A DNA stretch of 47,545 bases, taken from NCBI GenBank assembly GCA_937889645.1, contig CALBZE010000070.1, positions 1 to 47,545 on the forward strand, given 5' to 3'. Shown one piece after another: positions 7,526 to 15,534 of this stretch; positions within the stretch are counted from its first letter, which is position 1; each line of letters starts with the position of its first letter. Below the pieces are notes generated by a model. It was not told the origin of the DNA. It did no database searches and saw only the letters and a list, made by a program, of their open reading frames with translations. Made by a program: the position numbers and the translations under genes. This DNA comes from an uncultured bacterium. Lineage in GTDB: Bacteria; Gemmatimonadota; Gemmatimonadetes; Longimicrobiales; RSA9.

Positions 7526-8811
7526 CCGAATCGATCCGCCACCGCGTCGCCATCACTGGGATCGGGCCGATCACCGCCGTCGGCATCGGCGTCGATGGCC
7601 TCTGGGACGGGCTGCGCCGTCAGCGCTCGCCGATCCGTCGCATCACCCGCTTCGACACCTCGCCATGGCGCTCCCACATCGCCGCGGAGATCGACGACTT
7701 CGAGCCCGAGCGATACATGGACCCCCGGACCGCGCGGCGCCTCGACCGCTACTCGCAGTTCGCCATCGCCGCGACCCGCATGGCGCTCGACGACGCTCGG
7801 CTCGACCCCGGCCGGCTCGACCCCGACCGCGTCGCCGTCCAGATGGGATCCGCGCTCGGCGGCGTCGCATACGCCGAAACCCAGGTCGTCAACTTCCTGA
7901 CCGGCGGCGTCCGCGCCGTCGACCCCCGCGTCGCCCTCACCACATTCGGCGGCGCCGCGAGCTGCTCCATCGCCATCGAGTTCGGCTTCACCGGACCCAA
8001 CGCGACCAACTCCATGTCCTGCGCCTCCGGCACGATCGCGATCGGCGAGGCGTGGCGGCTCGTGCGCGATGGTATCGCCGACGTCGCCATCGCAGGCGGA
8101 ATCGAGGCACCCCTCGCACCCCTCTCCTTCGGCGCGTTCGCCATCATCCGCGCAATGAGCACCCGCAACGACGACCCCGAACGCGCCTGCCGGCCATTCG
8201 ACCGCGACCGCGACGGGTTCGTCATGGGCGAGGGCGCGTGCGTGCTCGTGCTGGAACGTCTCGACCACGCCCGCGCCCGCGGCGCCCGCATCTACGCCGA
8301 GCTCCTCGGCTACGCCACCACCAACGACGCACACCACATGACCGCGCCCCGACCCGACGGCGCGCAGGCGCTCCGCGCCATGCGCACCGCCCTCCAGCGC
8401 GCCGGCGTCGAACCCGAGCGGATCGACTTCATCAGCCCCCACGGCTCGTCGACTCCCCTCAACGACGCCACAGAGAGCGCCGCCCTCAAGGCGCTATTCG
8501 GCGAACGCGCGCGCACCATCCCCATCAGCGGCACCAAGCCCTACCACGCCCACGCGCTCGGCGCCTCCGGCGCCATCGAGGCCGCCATCGCCTGCCTCGC
8601 CTTCGAACGAGGCTGGATCCCGCCCACCCTCAACTTCGAGCAAGGCGACGACGTCTGCGACCTCGATTACGTCGCGGGGAACGGCCGCGACTTCCGACCC
8701 ACCTTCTGCCTCTCGAATTCCTTCGGATTCGGTGGGATCAACGCCTGCCTCGTCCTCGGCGCCGAGGACCCCGGCGCCCGGCCGCACGGAGCCGGCGCCG
8801 CCGCGACCTGA
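7522..8811 (+). CDS. Beta-ketoacyl-ACP synthase, KAS II (FabF) type
   Basis: This 429-residue condensing enzyme has the complete Cys-His-His triad: C167 (SMSCASGT), H307 (SPHGSSTPLND) and H344 (KPYHAHALGASG), plus K339 and the C-terminal NSFGFGGIN glycine motif. It should carry out decarboxylative Claisen condensation of an acyl chain with a malonyl group. It is the last gene of the coupled set. No acyl carrier protein, malonyltransferase or chain-length-factor partner lies alongside, so it either borrows ACP from fatty-acid synthesis or acts with genes elsewhere. A stand-alone housekeeping FabF is less likely, because its neighbours are tailoring genes rather than fab genes. Confidence 0.88.
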   Translation: MTESIRHRVAITGIGPITAVGIGVDGLWDGLRRQRSPIRRITRFDTSPWRSHIAAEIDDFEPERYMDPRTARRLDRYSQFAIAATRMALDDARLDPGRLDPDRVAVQMGSALGGVAYAETQVVNFLTGGVRAVDPRVALTTFGGAASCSIAIEFGFTGPNATNSMSCASGTIAIGEAWRLVRDGIADVAIAGGIEAPLAPLSFGAFAIIRAMSTRNDDPERACRPFDRDRDGFVMGEGACVLVLERLDHARARGARIYAELLGYATTNDAHHMTAPRPDGAQALRAMRTALQRAGVEPERIDFISPHGSSTPLNDATESAALKALFGERARTIPISGTKPYHAHALGASGAIEAAIACLAFERGWIPPTLNFEQGDDVCDLDYVAGNGRDFRPTFCLSNSFGFGGINACLVLGAEDPGARPHGAGAAAT

Positions 8812-8874
8812 CACGAGGCGGCCACCTGACACAAGGCGCCCGCGAGCCGTCGCCCCCCACGCCACCGGCGCGAA

Positions 8875-8909
8875 AAAGGCCGGCCCCCACACCGAGGGGT
8901 CCGGCCTTT
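8875..8909 (+). terminator. Intrinsic terminator after the ketosynthase gene
   Basis: AAAGGCCGG and CCGGCCTTT form a 9-bp stem, extended inside by CCCC/GGGG, around a short loop. An A-run precedes the hairpin and TTTG ends it. It closes the 676-8811 transcription unit. Confidence 0.75.
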
Positions 8910-9075
8910 GCGCATGTATCCCGAGCGCCGCTCCGCCCGCCGGGCGGCAAGGCGCGGTGGCAAGAATCATGCACCATGAGGCGACCGGCCCGGGAAACAT
9001 GTGACGGCCCGGGGCGGCACGCCGGCGCATGAGGACCGGCGAGTGGTTCACAAACGGAAACTCAAAGGAGGTCTC

Positions 9076-10530
9076 ATGAACCTGCTCCTCCGGGCGGCCG
9101 CGGCCGCGGCACTCCTACTGCCGCTGGCGGTCGCGCCCGCAACGGCACAGAACTACAGGGGTGCCTGGTCGCTCTACGGCGGCGGCATCTGGTTCAGTGA
9201 CTTGAACAACGACGGCGACATCGACCTGTTCGACATCGACCCGATCCTCTTCGAGGACATCTTCGGGATCGACCCGGACCTGATCGTCGTGGACGACTTC
9301 GGGTTCCTGGACCTGACTCTGGATGCGGGCTGGCTCGTCGGCACGCAGCTCGAGTACTGGTTCGGCAACGGCCGTTTCGGTCTCCGCGCGAACGGCGCGT
9401 ACACCGAGCGCCCGTTCGATCTCGAGGGCGATGACAGGTTCTTCTTCTTCGACGGGATCATCGATGGCGGTTTCATCTTCGACGACAACGATGATCTGAC
9501 GTTCGGGGATGTGAACGTCTGGCTGATCGACGGCGACCTGATGATCCGCATTCTGAGTCCCAAGCGGGATCGGACGTTTGCGCCGTTCGTGAGCCTGGGT
9601 CTCGGTGTCGCGATCTACAACCCCGCGGGCAACTCGGCGGTTATCATCCCGCCGGCGAACGCGGCGATCGGCGACTTCGAGTTCGTCGGCATCGACACCG
9701 TGATCGTCGATGGCGACACGATCCCCGGCGGTTTCCTCCTCCAGAGCGGGGACGGGAACAGCGAGACGAAGTTCGTGACGGCGTTCGGCCTGGGCACGGA
9801 CATCCTGCCCGGCTGGCGTCTCGGGAACATCGGGATCGGGCTCCGTCTCGAGGTCGCTGACCACATCGCGTGGGATTCGCCGGCCGAGCCGCTGTTCGGC
9901 GGCGACGACTTCGACCCGGTGCACAACGTGCGCTTCACCGCCGGCATCCTGACGACGTTCGGCCGGCTGTTCGAGGAAGAGGTCGTGGCCGTGGCCCCGC
10001 CGCCGGCGCCTCCGGCGCCTCCGGCCGAGGAGGCGATCACGGTCTGCGTGATCGACCCGAACACCTACGACGTCGGGTACATCAACGCGGTGTACGTCCC
10101 GAGCCGGGGCGACACGCTGGTGACGGTCAACGGCCAGCGTACGCCGATCGCGACGGCGTATCCGGAGCGCGCGCCGCTCTACGTGTCGACCGCACGGTGG
10201 TTCACGACGGGCGCGCCGCTCACGATCGACGTGAACGGCATGGAGACCGAGTGGGTGACGTACGGCGGTGGCCGCGTCATCGACCCCAACGACCTGGCCT
10301 TCCTTGGCACGGTCGACGGGACGCCGGTCTACGCGAACGTCGACGACGTCCGCGCGATCCTCGATGACCTCGAGGGCGCTCGTCCGCACCAGCTCGAGGA
10401 CCGGCTCGAGGAGATGCGGGAGATGCGCGAGGTCTTCGACGAGCTCGAGGTGATCTACGTGCCGCTCGAGACGAACTGCGTCTTCCAGCCGCTGCGTCGT
10501 GTCGAGGAGGTCCGCAAGGTCCGCGGCTGA
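9076..10530 (+). CDS. Outer-membrane beta-barrel protein with an EF-hand-like loop
   Basis: The 484-residue protein starts with a 25-residue signal peptide ending ATAQ. Residues 26 to about 300 alternate in a beta-barrel pattern and are unusually Asp-rich. D42-L-N44-N-D46-G-D48-I-D50-L-F-D53 fits the 12-position EF-hand/dockerin calcium loop. A Pro/Ala linker (PPPAPPAPPAEE, about 308-319) leads to a C-terminal domain of about 165 residues that I do not recognise; it ends in a Glu/Arg-rich, probably helical segment. The ATG is set by AAAGGAGG with ideal spacing. It has its own terminator and appears monocistronic. Function is unknown; a calcium-stabilised structural outer-membrane protein is a guess. 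Confidence 0.75.
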   Translation: MNLLLRAAAAAALLLPLAVAPATAQNYRGAWSLYGGGIWFSDLNNDGDIDLFDIDPILFEDIFGIDPDLIVVDDFGFLDLTLDAGWLVGTQLEYWFGNGRFGLRANGAYTERPFDLEGDDRFFFFDGIIDGGFIFDDNDDLTFGDVNVWLIDGDLMIRILSPKRDRTFAPFVSLGLGVAIYNPAGNSAVIIPPANAAIGDFEFVGIDTVIVDGDTIPGGFLLQSGDGNSETKFVTAFGLGTDILPGWRLGNIGIGLRLEVADHIAWDSPAEPLFGGDDFDPVHNVRFTAGILTTFGRLFEEEVVAVAPPPAPPAPPAEEAITVCVIDPNTYDVGYINAVYVPSRGDTLVTVNGQRTPIATAYPERAPLYVSTARWFTTGAPLTIDVNGMETEWVTYGGGRVIDPNDLAFLGTVDGTPVYANVDDVRAILDDLEGARPHQLEDRLEEMREMREVFDELEVIYVPLETNCVFQPLRRVEEVRKVRG

Positions 10531-10557
10531 TCCTCGGCTCCTGGCACGTGGAGCGAA

Positions 10558-10583
10558 AGAGCCCGGCCCAACGGCCGGGCTCT
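10558..10583 (+). terminator. Intrinsic terminator
   Basis: AGAGCCCGGCC pairs perfectly with GGCCGGGCTCT (11 bp) around a CAAC loop, followed by CTTGC. It ends the outer-membrane protein gene 28 bases after its stop. Confidence 0.85.
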
Positions 10584-10700
10584 CTTGCATCCGCCGCGCT
10601 TGCGCAACTTCCCGCTCCAGCACTAGCATTCGCTCTCGTGAACCACTGAGGATCGCGGCAACGGGGCCATACCGCAGCCGCCGCTGGAGGTGCAGGACGG

Positions 10701-11669
10701 GTGACGGCGGACCTCTATCTGACCGGACGACTCCTGGCGATCGCGTTCGCCAGCGGGCTCAACGTCTATGCGACCGTCGCCGTCCTCGGCCTCGCCTCTC
10801 GCCTCGGATGGGGGCCCACCCTGCCACCGGGCCTGCGCGGCCTCGAGGACGGCGTCGTCATCGCCAGCGCCACCCTCCTCTTCCTCGTGGAGTTCGTCCT
10901 CGACAAGGTGCCCCACGTCGATTCCCTCTGGGACGCGATCCACACCTTCATCCGCCCCATGGCCGCGGCGCTCCTCGGCTTCGCCGCCGCCGACGGGCTG
11001 CCGATCGCGATCCGGCTCGGCGTCGCCGTCCTCGCCGGCACGACCGCCCTCGCCGCCCACGGCACCAAGGCCGGCCTGCGCCTCGCCCTCAACACCGCGC
11101 CCAGGCGCTTCGCCACCCTCGCCGTGAGTCTGGGCGAGGATGCGGCCGCAATCGCCATCGCGATCACGGCGCTCGCGTTCCCCGACACCGCGCCCGCCGT
11201 CGCCGGCGTGATCCTCGCGATCCTCCTCCTCGTCGGCCCCGGCCTCTGGCGCCCCTTCGTCTTCGGGATCCGCGCCATCGCCGCCCGGATCCGCGGCTTC
11301 TTCGGCGGCTCACGCTGGCGCGAACTCGACGAGGTGCCGCGCTCGCTCCGCGCGCTCGTCGATCCCCCGGCGCTCGCGGCACCGGCGCCTCGCGCCACCC
11401 GCGCCTGCCTGTCCGCCGGCCGGCCCGTCGGCATCTTCCGCAACGGCTGGCTCGTCCAGACCGAGAACGGCACGCTGTTCCTCTACCGCTCCTTCGGCCG
11501 GCCACGCCGCCTCACGCTGCCGCCGGTCCACGAAGCCCGCATCCGCCACGGCCTCTGGGCCGACTCCGTCGATTGCCGCAGCGACCGCTTCCAGTGCACC
11601 GTCTTCCTCCTCAAAGACGGGCCGGAGCCCCACTTCGTATTCTCCGTCCCAACAACGGACCCGACATGA
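10701..11669 (+). CDS. DUF4126 domain-containing membrane protein
   Basis: The first two thirds (about residues 5-190) match the DUF4126 pattern, with LLAIAFASGLNVYATVAVLGL, a conserved LDKVPHVDSLWDAIHTFIRP segment and about five hydrophobic helices. The remaining 110 residues are a soluble domain (RPVGIFRNGWLVQTENGTLFLYRSFGRPRRL). The biochemical role of DUF4126 is unknown to me. The GTG start has GGAGG upstream at slightly long spacing. The stop overlaps the start of the AhpD-like gene (ATGA), so the two are probably co-translated. Confidence 0.8.
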   Translation: MTADLYLTGRLLAIAFASGLNVYATVAVLGLASRLGWGPTLPPGLRGLEDGVVIASATLLFLVEFVLDKVPHVDSLWDAIHTFIRPMAAALLGFAAADGLPIAIRLGVAVLAGTTALAAHGTKAGLRLALNTAPRRFATLAVSLGEDAAAIAIAITALAFPDTAPAVAGVILAILLLVGPGLWRPFVFGIRAIAARIRGFFGGSRWRELDEVPRSLRALVDPPALAAPAPRATRACLSAGRPVGIFRNGWLVQTENGTLFLYRSFGRPRRLTLPPVHEARIRHGLWADSVDCRSDRFQCTVFLLKDGPEPHFVFSVPTTDPT

Positions 11670-12040
11670 GCCTGGAAGAGTTCCGCAAGTTCCGCGAACG
11701 CATGAACGAGCGCATCCTCGAGGCCGACAACCTCGAGATCAAGCGCTTCTTCGCCCTCGACTCCCGCGCCTACGAGAGCGGCACGCTCCCGACTCGCACC
11801 AAGGAACTCCTCGGCCTCGTCGCCTCGCTCGTCCTCCGCTGCGACGACTGCATCACCTACCACATCATCCGCTGCGCCGAGGAGGGCGTCACCGACGAGG
11901 AGTTCTTCGAGACCTTCGCGATCGGGCTCGTCGTCGGCGGCTCGATCGTGATCCCTCACCTGCGCCGCGCCGTCGCCCGGCTCGACGAGATCCGCGCCGC
12001 GTCCGGCGGCACCCAGGCGTCGGCACCCGCGGCGACGTAG
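11666..12040 (+). CDS. Carboxymuconolactone decarboxylase / AhpD-like protein
   Basis: A 124-residue all-helical CMD-family protein. The redox motif C59-D-D-C62-I-T-Y-H66 (CxxCxxxH) and the upstream E47 correspond to the AhpD alkylhydroperoxidase active site, so a peroxidase or disulfide-exchange role is more likely than lactone decarboxylation. Its length is normal for the family. It is coupled to the DUF4126 gene by a four-base overlap. The last dozen residues are a Gly/Ala/Thr-rich tail. Confidence 0.85.
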   Translation: MSLEEFRKFRERMNERILEADNLEIKRFFALDSRAYESGTLPTRTKELLGLVASLVLRCDDCITYHIIRCAEEGVTDEEFFETFAIGLVVGGSIVIPHLRRAVARLDEIRAASGGTQASAPAAT

Positions 12041-12145
12041 GCGCCAGCGCGGCCGTGTGCGGCTGCCCGCCCTCAACGCGCGCCACCTCCACGCCGCCGG
12101 CCCCGTCCGGGAACATCTGATCCGCTCCGGGGTATGCCCGTCCGC

Positions 12146-12164
12146 TGTGCGATCCCAACGCACA
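12146..12164. promoter_or_regulatory. Inverted repeat upstream of the sigma-gene promoter
   Basis: TGTGCG-N7-CGCACA ends seven bases before the -35 box of the promoter at 12171. It closely resembles the elements at the left edge of the window, especially TGTGCG-N6-CGCACA at 120-137. Position and symmetry suggest a regulator site; no family is assigned. Confidence 0.45.
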
Positions 12165-12170
12165 ACAGCG

Positions 12171-12199
12171 TTGACATCGCTTCCCGGCTCTGTTAGGAT
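12171..12199 (+). promoter_or_regulatory. Sigma-70 promoter for the sigma-gene leader
   Basis: TTGACA (12171-12176), a 17-base spacer and TAGGAT (12194-12199). This is a near-consensus promoter. Transcription is predicted to start at about 12206. Confidence 0.8.
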
Positions 12200-12208
12200 T
12201 GACAGGCT

Positions 12209-12286
12209 ATGATCGGTGTCGAATCGGGGAACGAGGCGCTGCCTATCTCCTGGCGGCCATTGAGGTTTCGGTTCCTCCATCCATAA
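12209..12286 (+). CDS. Possible 25-codon leader peptide ORF
   Basis: An ATG three or so bases after the predicted transcription start opens a 25-codon frame (MIGVESGNEALPISWRPL...). Its TAA stop overlaps the first bases of the terminator stem at 12285. There is no room for a Shine-Dalgarno, so it would have to be read as a leaderless mRNA. The geometry resembles an attenuator, but chance cannot be excluded in a sequence this short. Confidence 0.3.
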   Translation: MIGVESGNEALPISWRPLRFRFLHP

Positions 12287-12321
12287 GCAGCGAGCGTCGT
12301 CCGGCGATGCTTTCGCTGCTT
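12285..12321 (+). terminator. Terminator hairpin inside the sigma-gene leader
   Basis: AAGCAGCGA and TCGCTGCTT form a perfect 9-bp stem around 19 bases and are followed by TTTTCG. It lies between the strong promoter at 12171 and the sigma gene at 12348. It either ends a small RNA of about 115 nucleotides or attenuates sigma-gene transcription. Confidence 0.75.
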
Positions 12322-12347
12322 TTTTCGTTTGTCCACCCGATCCGAGG

Positions 12348-13220
12348 ATGTCGCGACATATGTTCCTGAATTCCCGCGCTCTGGACTCCTTTGATCAATA
12401 TCTCTACGACGTAGAAAAGTATCCTCTGATCGAGGACCCCGAGGAAGAACGCGAGCTGGCGCGCCGGGCCCGGGCGGGGGACAAGGAAGCGGCGGAGCGC
12501 CTGGTGACCGCGAACCTTCGGTTCGTCATCTCCTACGTGAAGAAGTACCAGGGGCGCGGGCTGGGCCTGGCCGAGCTGGTCTGCATCGGCAACGAGGGGC
12601 TTCTCAAGGCGGTCAAGAAGTTCGATCCCGACAAGGGCGTCAAGTTCATCTCCTACGCGGTGTGGTGGATCCGGCAGACGGTGCTGCAGGCGCTGGCGGA
12701 GCAGACGCGGTCGGTGCGGATCCCGTTGAACCAGAACTCGAACCTGGTCAAGCTCTCGCGGACGGAGACGGCGCTGACGCAGCTCCTGGGTCGTACGCCG
12801 ACGGACCAGGAAATCGCGGACGAGATGGACGAGCCGGTCGAGACGGTGCGGGCGCTGCGTCGGGTGGCGGCGTCGGAGCTGTCGCTGGATGCGCCGATCG
12901 ACCGTGGTGACCGGGACAGCGCGTCGTTCGGCGAGCGGTTCGCGGGTGCGGAGGCGGAGGACATCGAGGAGTCGGTCGAGTCGCAGGCGCGTCGCGAGTT
13001 CCTGGACCGGATGTTCGAGAAGTACCTGACGGAGCGGGAACGCAAGATCCTGTACCTGTACTACGGTCTCGACGACGGCGAGGAGCGGACGCTGGAGGAG
13101 ATCGGCTCGCTGCTGGGCGTGACGCGGGAGCGGATCCGTCAGATCCGCAATCGTGCGTTCGAGAAGCTGCGGGAGAGTCCGGACGGCGAAGCGCTGGAGA
13201 CCTTCTGGAGCGCGAACTGA
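12348..13220 (+). CDS. rpoD: RNA polymerase sigma factor, RpoD/SigA family
   Basis: The 290-residue sigma-70 protein contains region 1.2 (about 10-40), region 2 (LVTANLRFVISYVKKYQGRGL and YAVWWIRQTVLQAL, the core-binding and -10 recognition helices), region 3, and a region 4 helix-turn-helix (TLEEIGSLLGVTRERIRQIRN) that reads the -35 box. Region 1.1 is absent, as in short primary or group 2 sigma factors. I take it as the housekeeping factor, but a group 2 paralogue is possible. GAGG abuts this ATG, so the in-frame ATG at 12360 may be the true start. Expression is probably controlled through the leader at 12171-12321. Confidence 0.88.
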   Translation: MSRHMFLNSRALDSFDQYLYDVEKYPLIEDPEEERELARRARAGDKEAAERLVTANLRFVISYVKKYQGRGLGLAELVCIGNEGLLKAVKKFDPDKGVKFISYAVWWIRQTVLQALAEQTRSVRIPLNQNSNLVKLSRTETALTQLLGRTPTDQEIADEMDEPVETVRALRRVAASELSLDAPIDRGDRDSASFGERFAGAEAEDIEESVESQARREFLDRMFEKYLTERERKILYLYYGLDDGEERTLEEIGSLLGVTRERIRQIRNRAFEKLRESPDGEALETFWSAN

Positions 13221-13264
13221 CGGATCTCGGACGTCGCGGACCCGTCGTTGCCGTGCTGTGGACC

Positions 13265-13293
13265 GAGAGCCCGCCGGAGCCCGGCGGGCTCTC
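13265..13293 (+). terminator. Intrinsic terminator after the sigma gene
   Basis: GAGAGCCCGCCGG pairs perfectly with CCGGCGGGCTCTC (13 bp) around a three-base loop, followed by GCGTTCC. It has no strong T-run. Confidence 0.75.
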
Positions 13294-13328
13294 GCGTTCC
13301 GATCGATCGGATCGACACAGGTAGTCGG

Positions 13329-15404
13329 ATGAGCAGGACGTCGTACCTCGGCGCGGCCGCCCTCGCCGCGATCCTGGCGGTACCCGGGCTCGGTTCGGCG
13401 CAGGAGGCGCCGGCCGGCCAGGCCGCCGAAGGGTGGAACTCACCACGCGCGCTGGAGCTGATCGAGCGGGCGCGCGAGCGGCGACATCGCCCGCAGGTCG
13501 ACTCCACGCTCCGGAACTACCAGGCGACGGCGACCGGGTACGTCTACTTCTTCCTCGACCGTCAGGACACCGACGAGCGCACGCTGGTCAAGGTGGACCA
13601 GGTCGCGCTCGAGGTGTTCTGGGGCGCGCCGAACCTCACGAAGCAGCGGATCGTGGGGCTGCGCGACCGGAAGACCCTCCCGAACAACATCCACTACCAC
13701 CTGGACCACCTGACCGTGGTCCAGAACGAGTTCGACGACCACATCCGCGTCGGCGACGGCGACGAGGTACGCGACGTACTGCACCCCGCGGCGCATGGCT
13801 CGGAGCAGGTCTACGACTTCCGGATCGCCGACTCGCTCTCGCTGCGCCTCGGCGGCGCGCCCGAGCCGATCCGCGTCTACGAGCTGGAGGTGCGGCCGAA
13901 GGACCCCGAGCGGCCGGCGTTCGTCGGCTCGGTCTTCGTCGACCGCGCGAGCGCGGACATCGTGCGGATGACCTTCACCTTCACGCCCGCGTCGTACGTC
14001 GACCCGCAGCTCGACTACATCCGCATCTCGCTCGACAACGGCCTGTGGGAAGGGCGGTACTGGCTCCCCAACGAGCAGCGTGTCGAGATCCGGCGCGAGC
14101 TCAGGGTGCTCGATTTCCCCGCGGGGAGCGTGATCCGCGGCACGATGCGCATCGCCGACTACCGCTTCAACCAGGAGCTGCCGCCGAACTTCTTCCGGGG
14201 CCCGCGCGTCGTTGCGGTTCCGCAACGGATGCGTGAATCGTACGCCTTCGAGGACGACCTCTTCGCCGGCCTCGAGGCCGAGGGGCTCGGCCCGCTCGTC
14301 GGAATGGCCGAACTACGCCAACGCGCCACCGAGCTGATCGGCGCGCGCCGCGCGAGCGGCCTGCCGCGCCTGCGCCTCTATCTTCCCAATGCATCGTCGC
14401 TCCTGCGCTACAACCGCGCGGAGGGCGCCTTCCTCGGCGCCGGCGGGCGCTACGCGCCCGCCGCGTCGTCCACGGTCGACGTGTTCGGCGGGTACGCATT
14501 CGGTGCCGAGCACCTCAATGCCGCGGCCGGATTCGGCACCGAGGTCGGCACGGCGACGCGGCTCCGCCTCCGGGCGGAGCGGAACGCCCTGCGCGACCTC
14601 GGCGTGCGCCCTGCGATGCCGGGCGTGCTGAATACGCTCGCCGCCGCCGTCGCGGGGAAGGATCACGTGGACCCCTACTTCGCCACGGGCGCAGGCGCGA
14701 CGATCGAACGCCGGCTCGGAGGCCCGTGGAGCCTCGCCCTCGACGTCGCCTACGAGGAGCACCGGAGCGCGACGCTGGCAGCCGAGTCGACGCCGCTCGA
14801 CCCCGACGCCCGGTTCCGGCCGATCCTCCCGGTCGACGAGGGCACGCTCCTCGCCGCACACACCACGCTCCGTCGCGCCGCGCCCACGGGCGGCGCCCGC
14901 GGTTGGGGCGCTTCGCTCGACATCGAGGCCGGCACCCTCGATGGCGCGTACCTCCGCCCCGTCCTCGAGACGGACGCGTACGTCCGCTCCGCGGACCGCG
15001 CCGCAGATCTGCGCGCCCGCGGCGCCGTCGGGTGGATCCTGGGCGACGCTCCCGCACAACGCCTATTCCTCTTCGGCGGGCCCGGCACGCTCCCCGGCTT
15101 TGCGTCCGCTTCGTTCGCCGGCGACCGCTTCGCACTCGCCGACATCGAGGCGTCGCACCGCCTCGTCGGCCCCTGGGTCCGGCTCCGCGCCGTCGCCGCG
15201 GCCGGCTGGGCGACGCTGCGCGACCCGGCCGCGCTCCCCGCACCCTGGACCGCCGCGCCCACGAACGGGATCCGTGCCAGCGCCGGTCTCGGCCTCGGCT
15301 TCGTCTACGACATCCTCCGCATCGATTGGGTCCGCCCGCTCGACGGCTCCGGCGGATGGAAGGCCGTGCTGTCCGTTACCCCGGGGCTGCTGGACATTCT
15401 CTGA
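13329..15404 (+). CDS. Large outer-membrane beta-barrel protein, unknown function
   Basis: The 691-residue protein has a signal peptide (about 1-25, ending GSAQ). A periplasmic beta-rich domain (about 50-310) contains ATATGYVYFFLDRQDTDERTLVKVDQ and YELEVRPKDPERPAFVGSVFVDR. From about residue 345 alternating strands with Gly/aromatic residues suggest an outer-membrane barrel. The layout recalls DUF5686/carboxypeptidase-regulatory-like surface proteins, but I do not recognise the family securely. It follows the sigma-gene terminator and precedes ssb by 130 bases. AGGTAG lies before the ATG. Confidence 0.7.
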   Translation: MSRTSYLGAAALAAILAVPGLGSAQEAPAGQAAEGWNSPRALELIERARERRHRPQVDSTLRNYQATATGYVYFFLDRQDTDERTLVKVDQVALEVFWGAPNLTKQRIVGLRDRKTLPNNIHYHLDHLTVVQNEFDDHIRVGDGDEVRDVLHPAAHGSEQVYDFRIADSLSLRLGGAPEPIRVYELEVRPKDPERPAFVGSVFVDRASADIVRMTFTFTPASYVDPQLDYIRISLDNGLWEGRYWLPNEQRVEIRRELRVLDFPAGSVIRGTMRIADYRFNQELPPNFFRGPRVVAVPQRMRESYAFEDDLFAGLEAEGLGPLVGMAELRQRATELIGARRASGLPRLRLYLPNASSLLRYNRAEGAFLGAGGRYAPAASSTVDVFGGYAFGAEHLNAAAGFGTEVGTATRLRLRAERNALRDLGVRPAMPGVLNTLAAAVAGKDHVDPYFATGAGATIERRLGGPWSLALDVAYEEHRSATLAAESTPLDPDARFRPILPVDEGTLLAAHTTLRRAAPTGGARGWGASLDIEAGTLDGAYLRPVLETDAYVRSADRAADLRARGAVGWILGDAPAQRLFLFGGPGTLPGFASASFAGDRFALADIEASHRLVGPWVRLRAVAAAGWATLRDPAALPAPWTAAPTNGIRASAGLGLGFVYDILRIDWVRPLDGSGGWKAVLSVTPGLLDIL

Positions 15405-15534
15405 GAGTCGCGCCCCAACGCGCCATTCCGCTGCCCCACGCGCCTCTTCAACATCCCGGCGCAACGCGACTGCCGCGGTCCGCCGCGCCGGGGGGCGCGG
15501 ACAGGGCCGGGCGCGAACGCCAGGGAGGCGAGCC

